Shown here one piece after another: positions 12,001 to 23,011 of a stretch of DNA of 50,000 bases. Made by a program: the position numbers and the translations under genes. The notes beneath the pieces were generated by a model that had not been told where the DNA came from, did no database searches, and saw only the letters and a program-made list of their open reading frames with translations. Origin of the DNA: Halisarca cf. caerulea (Eukaryota > Porifera > Demospongiae > Chondrillida > Halisarcidae); the NCBI GenBank assembly GCA_963170055.1, contig CAUJGJ010000455.1, positions 207,401-257,400 on the forward strand, given 5' to 3'. Within the stretch, counting starts at the first letter, position 1. Each line of letters opens with the position of its first letter.

Positions 12001-14269
12001 ATTCGAGTTTAAAAAACTCGTGGGCCGCCTACGGCCCTGGAAACTCGAATCGCTTGGAAATCGTTGTTATTGACTAAAATAATACTTCGAAGAACTCTTC
12101 TGGTCGAAAAGACTCTTCGCTGATAAAATCAGGAGCAAACGAGTGAATTTCACCGAAATATAGCCGAAAGATTACGTACCGACTTTGCGTCCGCCATGTT
12201 GTTGACATATATTATATTATATTGACATCGTTCCGGACGTTCCGGACACTTCCGGTGAAAGTAAAAACAATATAGGGCCGCCTTCCGGCGGCCCAAAAAA
12301 TTACATATCAAATATATGGAATTATTATCAATACTTGGATATCATGCATTTCTGCCTTCACTTTCAAGCAACTATTGTTGACTTAGTGACCACATAACTC
12401 TAAAAACAATGGTACATATATAATGTAATGGGGTAGTAGGGGTAGTAGGGGTAGTAGGGGTGGTAGGGGTAGTAGGGATGGTAGGGGTGGTAGGGGTGGT
12501 AGGGGTGGTAGGAGTGGTAGGGGTGGTAGGGGTGGTAGGGGTGGCAGGGGTGGTAGGGGTAGTAGGGGTGGTAGGGGTGGTATGGGTAGTAGGGGTAGTA
12601 GGGATGGTAGGGGTAGTAGGGGTGGTAAGGGTGGTAGGGGTGGCAGGGGTCGTAGGGGTAGTAGGGGTGGTAGGGGTGGTAGGGGTGGCAGGGGTAGTAG
12701 GGGTGGTAGGGGTAGTAGGGGTGGTAGGGGTGGTGGGGGTGGTAGGGGTGGCAGGGGTAGTAGGGATGGTAGGGGTGGCAGGGGTGGTAGGGGTGGTAGG
12801 GGTAGTAGGGGTGGTAGGGGTGGTATTGGTGGTAGGGGTGGTAGGGGTGGCAGGGGTAGTATAGGGGTGGTAGGGGTAGTATGTGGGGGTGGTGGGGGTG
12901 GCAGGGGTGGTGGTGGTGGTAGGGGTGGTATGGGTAGTAGGGGTGGCAGGGGTGGTAGGGGTGGTATTGGTGGCAGGGGTAGTAGTGGTGGTAGGGGTGG
13001 CAGGGGTGGTAGTGGTGGTAGGGGTGGTATGGGTAGTAGGGGTGGTAGGAGTGGCAGGGGTGGTATTGGTGGTAGGGGTGGTAGGGGTGGCAGGGGTGGT
13101 ATTGGTGGTAGGGGTGGTAGGAGTGGTAGGGGTGGCGGGGGTGGTAGGGGTGGTAGTGGTGGTAGGGGTGGTAGTGGTGGTAGGGGTGGTAGGGGTGGTA
13201 TGGATAGTAGGGGTGGTAGGGGTGGCAGGGTTGGTAGGGGTAGTAGGGGTGGTAGTGGTGGTAGGGGTGGTAGTGGTGATAGGGGTGGTAGGGGTGGTAT
13301 GGGTAGTAGGGGTGGTAGGGGTAGTAGGGGTAGTAGGGGTGGTAGGGGTGGTAGGGGTGGTAGGGGTGGTAGGGGTGGTAGGGGTGGTAGGGGTGGTATG
13401 GGTAGTAGGGGTGGTATGGGTGGCAGGGTTGGTAGGGGTAGTAGGGGTGGTAGTGGTGGTAGGGGTGGTAGTGGTGATAGGGGTGGTAGGGATGGTATGG
13501 GTAGTAGGGGTGGTAGGGGTAGTAGGGGTGGTAGGGGTAGTAGGGGTGGTAGGGGTGGTAGGGGTAGTAGGGGTAGTCAGGGTGGTAGGGGTGGTAGGGG
13601 TGGTACAAAAGCATAGAACCCAGTATGCGAGAGTAACAATAGTCTCTGTGAAGAGAGAAGGTGAGCTACCATACGAGTTGAAACCTTCACATGATCAAGT
13701 TTCCAGAAAATGGAGATCTTCACAATTTATTGGATTACTTTTCACAATTAGAGGATCTTTTGTTATGTGCCTATTGCACTGTGAATGGAATTTCACAAAT
13801 GGCTGATCACCTAAAAAAAATGATAGTTTTAACATGTGGCATTCTGCTCACATGGCACAGATTTACATTTTCAACTGATGTTGTTTTCTCTCAACCACAA
13901 ATAGTACACATTACAAGCAACCAAATTTCAAACACACCTAACTGGATGTTCCTCAACCAAAGGGATACTGAGGTACCTTTCAATATCTTCTCAAAGTAAA
14001 CACCTGAAAATCCACTGGTACAGCACGCACAGATAACTGCAACGAGACCCTTCCATGTTGAAGAATGCCAACTGAAAGCTGAAGCACCACCAGAAGGGAC
14101 CTGAGTGGACCAAGCCATGTATCACACACAGCACAGCAAGCACACCACCACCACAACATCATGACTAAGTACATACGTACTATGTACGTACATATGTAGT
14201 AGAAAAGGGGAGAAAAGGTGGGGGAATACAACACAAATATTGCAGAATACCACATCCCATTAGATTCTC

Positions 14270-14348
<79 letters not shown>

Positions 14349-16261
14349 AAACACACAACATAATATGTATACAATACGTATGTATGGGTGGGATGTAGGA
14401 ATTTGCACAATGCACTCAGTCCAACTGAAATCTGTCTAACCTCATGTATGTATACCTTTTTGCTCATCTAGCCCTATTTGTTTAGCCATATGCCTGCCTA
14501 GCTTATGCCTATTTTGCCCTTTGCCCACCTAGCTCTGTGCCTGTTTCACAACTTATGTTTTTGGAGGATTCTTTTAGATGAAGTCTTCTTGCACGGTTTT
14601 GTGTCAATCCTACATTCCTTTGCCATTTGAAATGGTTTTATACATGCTTTTAAGTTTAGATAAATAGACTATGTACATGTGTTTAACAGGAGCACAAGGC
14701 TTTGGATAGAGTTTAAATTAGAGTAATCCCCCTCAAGTCACAAGGACAACTACTCTTTCCACATTTCTCCTGAGGAATAGGCACAGTCTCACCCTGCCTC
14801 CATACATTGGGCATTGCGTTTTGTCTCCGCCATTCTCCAAACAGTGCAAACCATAAATTTTGCAACAACCAGCAGGCTATCCTAGCAGCCTTACCAGAAC
14901 CTCCATTTCCTCTACATCTGTGGACATGGGTACCACTCCAAAATCTGAAATCATTTCAAAATAATCATTTAATACCAGATAGTAATCCACTATCGAATGC
15001 CAATTATCACACACAGTGAAACTTCTCTAATCCAACACTCAATGGAACTTGCAAAAAAGTGTTGGATTACAGAGTGACTATTCGCATACTATAATATGGT
15101 GACTGTGGGTACGTACGTATCTCATAGGATTGTGGGATTAAAGACAATGTCGGATTACAGAGGTGTCGGATTACAGAGGTTTCACTGTACAAGTAAAACC
15201 ACCTGCCTCCACATTCCTTCTCCCATTAACCATTCATAGACCACACTTGTGACTTGAACATAATATAACACATATACATGTACAGGGTATAGGGTATAGG
15301 GTATTCTTATTTAACCTGGGGAACCTTTAGCCAGAGGCTACTGTAAGTGGCACCCAGAAAAGAAAAGGGACAAAAGGCAAAAACAAAAACAACAAAGGGG
15401 GTGACTGTACAAAGATTCAACAAAAGAGTTCGAGGTTTGCATTAGGATGAAATGATAATAGAATGAATAGATGAGCAAAAATTATAAGTTTAGTCATTAG
15501 TGAATGGAATAAATTCAATCTGTAATGAGATAAGATTATTGGTGCATGAGTATGAAAATAGTGTCTGATTGATGATATGTACAAAATCATATTGTCAATG
15601 AGTTATTCATTTAAAAAGTGATTTTCACATAGTTTAGTGAACACCCGAAAGTCCGCACATATATATGTACATATACGTACGTACGTACATACACAAGAAC
15701 ACATACCTACACATAAGCCCCATATACACTAGAGCGTTAAAACCCTTTCAAAGCAGTTTAACTAAATTGCTTTAAATTTCTCCAGTATAAAAAGGGCTAT
15801 AGAGAGGTCAGGAATGAAATCAGATCCTTATTAGACTCCTAGTCAATAAATGTAGACATAAGCTACTACTCCTTACCCTATAGGTTGAAACTACAGTGAT
15901 ACCTGCTATTCAGGACACTTGAAGTAACACACACTGTCCAGCTGCACAAACATGCATGCACGTACTTGAATGAGAGCAATCGCTGCCGTTAAGATAAAAA
16001 GAGCAATCCACTTCCTGAAGTCTAGATGCTTACCCAACATGATGACAGAAAACAAAGCTGTAGTTAAAATTTTCAACTGATAAGAAACCTGAAAACAGGA
16101 ATAAGATACAGTATAACCAGTACTGCATACCTGGGTGGTTTGGATAAGGGGAAAATGATTAGTATATGCACACAAAGACACACATACATATGTATGTACA
16201 TCATGAATGCTACAAGCACACATACTCGCATGCACACTTGCACCAACACACATGCACCAAT

Positions 16262-16342
<81 letters not shown>

Positions 16343-18003
16343 CACAGAGAGACAAACACACACACACACAACACAACTCAATCTCACACTCAACACACCT
16401 GGAAAGTAGCAGCATCCAAGTACGAAAGAGCTACATAGAGTAAGTTATTTTGAATGGTGTATAAGAAAGCTGGAACTGCTACTTTCAGTGTTCCAGTAAA
16501 ATTCTTGAAAATCTCATTCCACAACAACAAACCAGTTTCGTGAAAACTGCCACCTTGATCTTGAAATACTATTGCTACACACACCACAAGCTTAACAAGT
16601 TCAGTTAGTACTACAGCAGTTGATGCAAGGTAAGGAGTTTCATCCTCCTTGACTCGTCTTGAATATCTCAGAGTGAGAACAAGTGATGTATTCTGGACCA
16701 ACAGTATTGCAATAGCTATGTACTTCAATGTGTTAGGACTGGAATCCTGTGAGAAACAGAACACAATTTCAACACTGTTACATGCAGCATGTACGCTCAG
16801 ACTACATACTGAAAGACCACTTTGCAAACCAAGTGAGTAATGAAACTAAATCAAACTTAACGGTTATTGGAGGAGGTCACAGCAAGGGAAATCGTGGAAT
16901 CCACAAGATGGTTCGATCCATAGATCTTCATCAGTTATTACAAAACTTAAGGAATAATATGACATTTCATAGGGTGCAATGACAGGTGCTGATACAACGT
17001 TGACAGGTACTCTATACAAGATACACAAAACAGGTGTTTAGAACATGATTTAGATGACTGGTACTGGCAGACCAAATTTGTCATATTACACCATTCTGAA
17101 GATCTACGCGGTTCAAAGAATACAAGTAAATATGCCCTCTGTAGACAAGCGTCCTCGTTCAATAGGTGCTAGTTTCACTGACTTGGTTTGTGAAGCAGTC
17201 AACTGTTAGGATCTAACTGTAGTTGCTATAAACAGGTTGACCTTGCAGTACAGGGTGAAGGTAATTTGGAACAGTGGGTGATTCAGTACGGTGGGTCAAA
17301 AGCAGTGTCTACAACAAGCTACATCCATTATTTCTGGCCAGTACTGTCTCCATGAATTGAGTCCAGCAGTTAGCTAGACAGCTAAACCCTTGGCAAAAGT
17401 AAATGCCCTGTCCCAAATTACCCTGCCTTACTCTACAATACTTGAAACCTCATACCATAGATACTGAAACATGTTTTTGTATCTATGATCATACATTCTA
17501 CATACTGATTCACTAATACTTAATAACGGAAGAAAAACCTCGAGGCAAACACACTGAGCCATGTACATTCACAACCTCCTAGGCACTGTTGGCTGGACCG
17601 TGAAGTAGCATAATCTCCCTGTGCACCGAGTGTATGTGTACAGGGCGGTGAAGCCATCTCTATGAAGAATTGGGGGAAACTCAAGGCTCGGGTGTGTCTA
17701 GTGCAAGACAAAACCTGGCATATCGGGTCTTACTACTGATGGTATGGAATATCTGTGACAATGGCAAGGACGCACACTCGGCTCACATACATCAGACCAT
17801 CTTGGAGAGGCTATTTAAGCCGGGCACTTCACCTCAGGTACTTAGTAGCTCAAACTCACTTTGCTATTAAGGGCTTTTGAGGGAGCCGAACCATTTCCGA
17901 TCAAGTGCTTTTTCAAATCAATCGAGACTTTTTCATCATCAGAGATTCCAGCCAGATTAGATGGTACCGACTGGGACCATTTCTGTACGCTTCCCATTGG
18001 CAT
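8823..18003 (-). CDS. SLC35A3: SLC35A3-like nucleotide-sugar transporter, complete, six exons
   Basis: Minus-strand exons are 17860-18003, 16399-16746, 15966-16088, 13938-14100, 11670-11788 and 8823-9068. All have GT-AG borders and compatible phases (0,0,0,1,0), and together give 380 aa. Family hallmarks are [35 protein letters not shown] (QNN at 147-149), [28 protein letters not shown] (238-245 core), RNIQLG, and in the last exon [20 protein letters not shown] (KYADNILKG 311-319). Family members are about ten-span Golgi antiporters that import UDP-sugars in exchange for UMP. The last exon most resembles the UDP-GlcNAc type (A3) rather than the galactose type, but substrate cannot be proven from sequence. 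The first exon ([11 protein letters not shown]...) is a 48-residue hydrophilic leader. Introns carry MITEs, a G-rich minisatellite and CA arrays. A dead partial duplicate lies at 36236-41354. Confidence 0.9.
9069..9810. repeat. Intron 5: degenerate MITE pieces and a purine-rich tandem repeat
   Basis: The pieces AGTGGACTCTCCCAAATAAG (9169) and AGTGGAACCTCTATATAAAG (9346) look like Tigger-type termini. ACACAGGACGGAAGCACTAA (about 9288) recurs inverted at about 9386-9410. Three tandem units of GATTGAAGCCCTGGGGGGAG lie at about 9497-9585. Confidence 0.5.
9811..10268. mobile_element. Tigger/pogo-type MITE, 458 bp
   Basis: TA-flanked. The left end is CAGTAGAACCTCGCAATAAG, and the right end in reverse complement is CAGTAGAACCTCACAAATAC. 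AATAAGACCACCTC-like motifs are repeated internally. No transposase is present. Confidence 0.8.
10278..10402. repeat. (CATA)n microsatellite
   Basis: Interrupted CATACATACAGTA array. A second array at 11025-11290 lies on the other side of the mariner relic, consistent with insertion of that element into one longer array. Confidence 0.85.
10403..11025 (+). pseudogene. Tc1/mariner relic with helix-turn-helix remnant
   Basis: Imperfect terminal repeats (left TATGGTACCTTTTATAATAA; right in reverse complement TATGGTACTTTTCTTAATAA) enclose 623 bp. Around 10640-10790 a plus-strand frame reads [20 protein letters not shown], the DNA-binding linker pattern of Tc1-type transposases. After a frameshift, [20 protein letters not shown] follows. 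The catalytic DDE part is deleted, so the element is dead and nonautonomous. Confidence 0.7.
11026..11300. repeat. (CATA)n microsatellite, right part
   Basis: CATACATACAGTA/GTACATACAT array. See the matching array at 10278-10402. Confidence 0.85.
11492..11612. mobile_element. Hairpin (foldback) element at the edge of the duplication, copy A
   Basis: The arms begin TTAGTTATATCCTGTCCAGG and end with the complement CCTGGACAGGATATAACTAA. The short loop contains GATGACCTCGGGCTTCGCCC. The same hairpin at 36040-36157 has identical outer flanks but its loop is in the opposite orientation. Similarity between the two transporter copies starts at this element. Confidence 0.8.
11670..11788 (-). CDS. SLC35A3: Transporter exon 5
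   Basis: 119 bp. It opens in phase 1, completing the glycine of RNIQLG, and encodes [20 protein letters not shown], then [17 protein letters not shown]. Its donor is CAG|gtacat. Confidence 0.9.
11994..12300. repeat. Copy-A-specific segment with hairpin and CpG-rich part
   Basis: The segment is absent from the aligned intron of copy B, which joins GGAAAGTAGA directly to AAATTACATATC. It begins with a hairpin (CAAGCGATTCGAGTTT ... AAACTCGAATCGCTTG around GGGCCGCCTACGGCCC). It ends in a CpG-rich tract with ACTTCCGG motifs and GGGCCGCCTTCCGGCGGCCC. On the minus strand at about 12197-12180 it reads ATG (MADAKS) followed by a good donor, gtacgt. It is either a recent insertion or a loss from copy B. 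Confidence 0.6.
12430..13610. repeat. G-rich 9-bp minisatellite in transporter intron, copy A
   Basis: About 130 units of GGGGTGGTA and variants (GGGGTAGTA, GGTGGTAGT, GGGGTGGCA). A shorter array of the same unit sits in the same intron position of copy B (36690-37530). The plus strand is dense in G-runs able to form quadruplexes. The transcribed intron RNA is the C-rich strand. All frames are open only because the unit is 9 bp. Confidence 0.95.
13938..14100 (-). CDS. SLC35A3: Transporter exon 4
   Basis: 163 bp, encoding [20 protein letters not shown], then [17 protein letters not shown] and LWLRNIQL. It ends in phase 1 (TTAG|gtgtgt). Confidence 0.9.
14101..15013. other. Intron 3 with CA microsatellite
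   Basis: (CA)n at about 14271-14340. The rest is shared with copy B (38029-38940) with scattered substitutions. No gene is seen. Confidence 0.7.
15014..15187. mobile_element. Tigger/pogo-type MITE present in both transporter copies
   Basis: The left end is CAGTGAAACTTCTCTAATCC, and the right end in reverse complement is CAGTGAAACCTCTGTAATCC. The orthologous element is at 38941-39108, so insertion predates the duplication. The left TA is intact in copy B but has changed to CA here. Confidence 0.8.
15284..15657 (-). mobile_element. Copy-A-specific insertion of the CCTGATA-type dispersed repeat
   Basis: Copy B reads ACATGTACATATATATG straight through. Copy A has about 374 extra bases beginning (AGGGTAT)2 followed by the complement of TTTCTTTTCTGGGTGCCA and GGTTCCCCAGGT. 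This is a minus-oriented, apparently retroposed member of the family at 2745 and 5300, inserted after the duplication (or cleanly lost from B). Confidence 0.65.
15966..16088 (-). CDS. SLC35A3: Transporter exon 3
   Basis: 123 bp, phase 0-0, encoding [20 protein letters not shown], then [15 protein letters not shown]. The copy-B equivalent carries a stop codon. Confidence 0.92.
16255..16376. repeat. (CA)n microsatellite in intron 2
   Basis: Long CA run, interrupted by AGAGAGA near 16347. Copy B has a shorter, more degenerate version at about 39800-39913. Confidence 0.9.
16399..16746 (-). CDS. SLC35A3: Transporter exon 2
   Basis: 348 bp, phase 0-0, acceptor ctcacag and donor CAG|gtgtgt. It encodes [20 protein letters not shown] through [20 protein letters not shown] and holds the first two to three membrane spans. 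Confidence 0.93.
16747..17859. other. Transporter intron 1
   Basis: Shared with copy B except for 17555-17786, which B lacks. Contains an imperfect 32-bp palindrome at 17456-17487. No coding is recognised. Confidence 0.65.
17860..18003 (-). CDS. SLC35A3: Transporter exon 1
   Basis: 144 bp, 48 codons: [11 protein letters not shown], then [19 protein letters not shown], ending ALNSK|gtgagt in phase 0 to join [10 protein letters not shown]. It is conserved in copy B (41211-41354) with few changes. A short upstream frame (ATG GCT TCA CTT TAA) precedes it. The N-terminal exon is inferred from phase and conservation, as the family varies here. Confidence 0.75.
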
Positions 18004-18059
18004 AATTTTAAAGTGAAGCCATTAGTTCACTTCATCGCGGGCAAGCCGACCAAATAAAA

Positions 18060-18139
18060 TGGCTGATGTTAATGAACTGGTCTTGCGGAACCACACAAGT
18101 TGTCTCAGGTCGCGCACCCATTATCAGCTTTGTGGTAAT
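18060..18139 (+). CDS. Candidate divergent first exon
   Basis: Just upstream of the transporter start, on the opposite strand, ATGGCTGATG opens a frame of 26 codons (MADVNELVLRNHTSCLRSRT...) ending at a donor-like TGTG|gtaata. The surroundings are CpG-containing, as for a bidirectional promoter. No downstream exon could be tied to it, so it may be fortuitous. Confidence 0.25.
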
Positions 18140-18899
18140 AGCTATTAGCATACTTGTAATTAATTTTTAATTAGGTATACATTTGCTGGTAATGGTAATG
18201 TAATTGTAATGGAGCTGTTTCAGTCTCAGAGTAATCATAATGGTAATTGGCATCGATTTTGAATCATATTACACAATTGCCATGCAACTACTGCGACACA
18301 TATCTTTCATACCTGTGGAGGGTAGATTTTGGTTAGTTTGAGGCTAAGTCATCATCATGTGCTACAATAAGTACAGTGACTTGTTGTAGCAGCAAAATGA
18401 CATCAGTCATATTCTCTAGTTACTACAAATGTTGGTGAGGTGCAGTAACTTTTGCAAACAGCCAGGAACAAATCTTTAATTAGTTTTTAATGGTAACTGA
18501 AATGTAGTTGCAATGGTAATTGAGTGATTTGGTGATGATCCGTAGTGGTAATGGTAATTGAACTGTTTCAATACTCAGATAATTGCAATGGTAGTTGATT
18601 ACAGTGCCCTGTAATGGCCACAACACTGGCACTGTCCACTATATGGTACAGTGCAACTTGCTTGGTACACAATGAGTACATGCATGCATCGAAGAGGACA
18701 CAAATCATTACTTATGATCGATCAGTTGTACTTACTATCAGGGTTGGTTTATGTCCATGAGGTATACACAGGGACAGAATGAGGAGTACTTACTATCCAG
18801 GAGTATGTACTAAACCAGGTACTTACTAAGCAAGTTCTTCTGTATGTGCTAACTAATTTTATCCAGCCATACTTGCTCCTGCTGTTGAAATTCAATCTT
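18140..18899. other. Degenerate TGGTAAT-rich DNA
   Basis: Repeated GGTAATGGTAAT and TGTAATTGTAATGG motifs at about 18130-18260 and 18480-18620 suggest an old repeat. GTACTTACTA motifs recur at about 18730-18830. No gene is recognised. Confidence 0.4.
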
Positions 18900-18902
18900 T
18901 GC

Positions 18903-19172
18903 ATTGATAATATCAATGAGGAAGGACACATATGCAGCTTGTGGTCAATGCATGCTTCCTTTGACGACAATTCCACATTTCCCTGCATGTAGAATGATCC
19001 CACTTCACTCTACTTTGAATTTTGTCAATGGAAAAATTCAGGTTGAGGACAACACTGGCAAGCTGTCTTGTTTGCAGATGCCGATAGAGCATGTATTTAT
19101 AAGAGGTCATCTACAAAATTGTATGGGATTAATCGTGCGGAGGTCTTGGATTCAAGGGCCACTAAAGTGTTG
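18903..19172 (+). pseudogene. Possible OB-fold/zinc-ribbon exon remnant (RPA1/MEIOB-like)
   Basis: The plus strand reads RKDTYAACGQCM, then PACR and LNFVNGKIQVEDNTGKLSC. After a frameshift, ADADRACIYKRSSTKLYGIN and RAEVL follow. Two CxxC-like halves followed by hydrophobic-V-x-DxTG and a helix with LYGINRAEVL resemble the C-terminal OB-fold of RPA1-type single-strand DNA-binding proteins. The frameshift and the lack of neighbouring exons suggest a relic. The match is from memory of the fold pattern only. Confidence 0.3.
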
Positions 19173-19289
19173 AGATAGCTGCTGGCCTATCTAACATGCA
19201 TTCTAGGTAAGTACGGAAGGAAACACAAAATTATTTGAATATGACACTGGCCGCTATTTCTAAGGTTACAACTAAAGCGATGATTATAA

Positions 19290-19592
19290 TAATGTGATGC
19301 AAAAAGTAGAAGCTTCAGACATGGGTGATTACCCGGAAATCACTATGACTTGTGTGGGTGTGTCCCGGCAAGGTAAAAGGAAAAGAACAAAATTAAGGAA
19401 AAATACATGTTATGATAGCTTGCAGTTGGTGCATATCAGATGCATCAGCTAGCTAGGTGATAACTTGGAAAGAAAGACAGTAGATTCCAGAGATTGTGGA
19501 TTTGGAAAGATCCTTCCAGTTAGATCTCCAGTTGAGGCTTTTACTAAGGGGAGCAGTAGATTTGAGGGTGGTGTAGGCCTCCATAGTCTCAT
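19290..19592 (-). pseudogene. Non-LTR retrotransposon 3' fragment, copy 2
   Basis: It parallels 3310-3660 (CACTATGACTTGTGTGGGTG, GGCAAGG, CAGATGCATCAGCTAG, TTTGAGGGTGGTGTAGGCCT). It therefore carries the end of the endonuclease frame plus the 3' untranslated region. It is cut on its right by the 2.5-kb inverted-repeat element at 19597. Confidence 0.65.
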
Positions 19593-19596
19593 CATA

Positions 19597-22071
<2,475 letters not shown>

Positions 22072-22126
22072 TATGTCTATGAATATCGATGCAGCATCCG
22101 TGCTGCACCCAGTATAAGACCCTCTA

Positions 22127-22305
22127 TTACTGAAAAGTTCATAGTTCACCGCCGTGCATGCACAGTTCAGGAACCCAAACTGCACAAGCACGTGATTGCG
22201 AGCTATGGGGCCTTCATGAAGCACATGTGCTCGCGATCACGTGCTTGTGCAGTTTGGGTTCCTGAACTGTGCATGCACGGCGGTGAACTATGAACTTTTC
22301 AGTAA
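22127..22305. mobile_element. Near-perfect palindromic TA-flanked element, 179 bp
   Basis: The arms of about 78 bp start TTACTGAAAAGTTCATAGTT and mirror almost exactly around a loop of roughly 24 bases. TA occurs at 22125-22126 and 22306-22307. The high arm identity implies recent insertion or gene-conversion of the arms. Confidence 0.8.
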
Positions 22306-22309
22306 TATA

Positions 22310-22812
22310 CCGTATAGCGGGAAATTTTCGCGGGGTAAAACTTTCGCGAATGGCTTATTTCTTGAAATTCGCGGATAATATTTTCGCGGATCCCTAAAAT
22401 TCAGGAGGCCATTTTTTTCTTAGGTGATGGTAGGAAAGTAGCTTTTGAGAGTATCGTGTGAACGAAATAGCACAAGTTGAAGCCGTTTACACCATTTATA
22501 CTTCAGTGGAAGATTTGAGGTTACTTTTGCCTTCTAATGGACGGTGAAACTTTCAGGTGTGCACGATCCACCTGATCGTTTCGTTTGAAGAAGGAAAAAA
22601 GCGACGTATATATAGCACGACCAGCTTGTTGAGAAACTGCTGCTACACAAAGAACAACAGTGCAGGGACCTAGCGTGTACGTACCTGAGCCCGACGTAAC
22701 TGTGGATGTACATGTGTAGTGCTAAGAATTCGCGGATTAAAAATTTCGCGAATGTTGGGATAACCGCGAAATCCGCGAAAATATTACTCCGCGAAAATTT
22801 CCCGCTATACGG
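22310..22812. mobile_element. CCGTATAGCGGG-family MITE directly upstream of the kinase gene
   Basis: The left end is CCGTATAGCGGGAAATTTTC, and the right end is GAAAATTTCCCGCTATACGG. TATA lies outside both ends, and the left one adjoins the preceding palindromic element. TTCGCGGA motifs are repeated internally. It ends about 200 bp before the kinase start codon, so it may contribute promoter sequence. Confidence 0.8.
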
Positions 22813-23011
22813 TATATAATTATAGATAAGTATATATAGGATGCTTTACTGTACGTAGTTTAGAAGTCTGCTTCAGGGAACCAGATTGGACTTGCTGGCC
22901 TTAATTTTCTGAGTGTCTAATTTTCTGTTTTGGAATTCTTCAACGTGCCCTGAACCAGATATTTGCACATCTTCATTAGTTCATTCGACTTTCGATCTGG
23001 TACAGTCAACG
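22813..23011 (+). promoter_or_regulatory. Kinase gene leader/promoter
   Basis: A TATATAATTATAG-type A/T stretch at 22814-22840 follows the MITE and could be a TATA region. The frame is open upstream to a GTG at 22913, but the first ATG is at 23012. Confidence 0.4.

Noticed and set aside
12400..13614. Long minus-strand frame encoding His/Pro/Tyr repeats (and Gly/Arg/Val frames on plus), plus the equivalent at 36627-37538
   Set aside because: The 9-bp minisatellite keeps all frames open; the region is intronic in the transporter gene and shows no codon bias or conserved start.
22913..23011. N-terminal extension of the kinase from GTG
   Set aside because: GTG is not a credible start here; the first ATG at 23012 leads straight into the repeat region.
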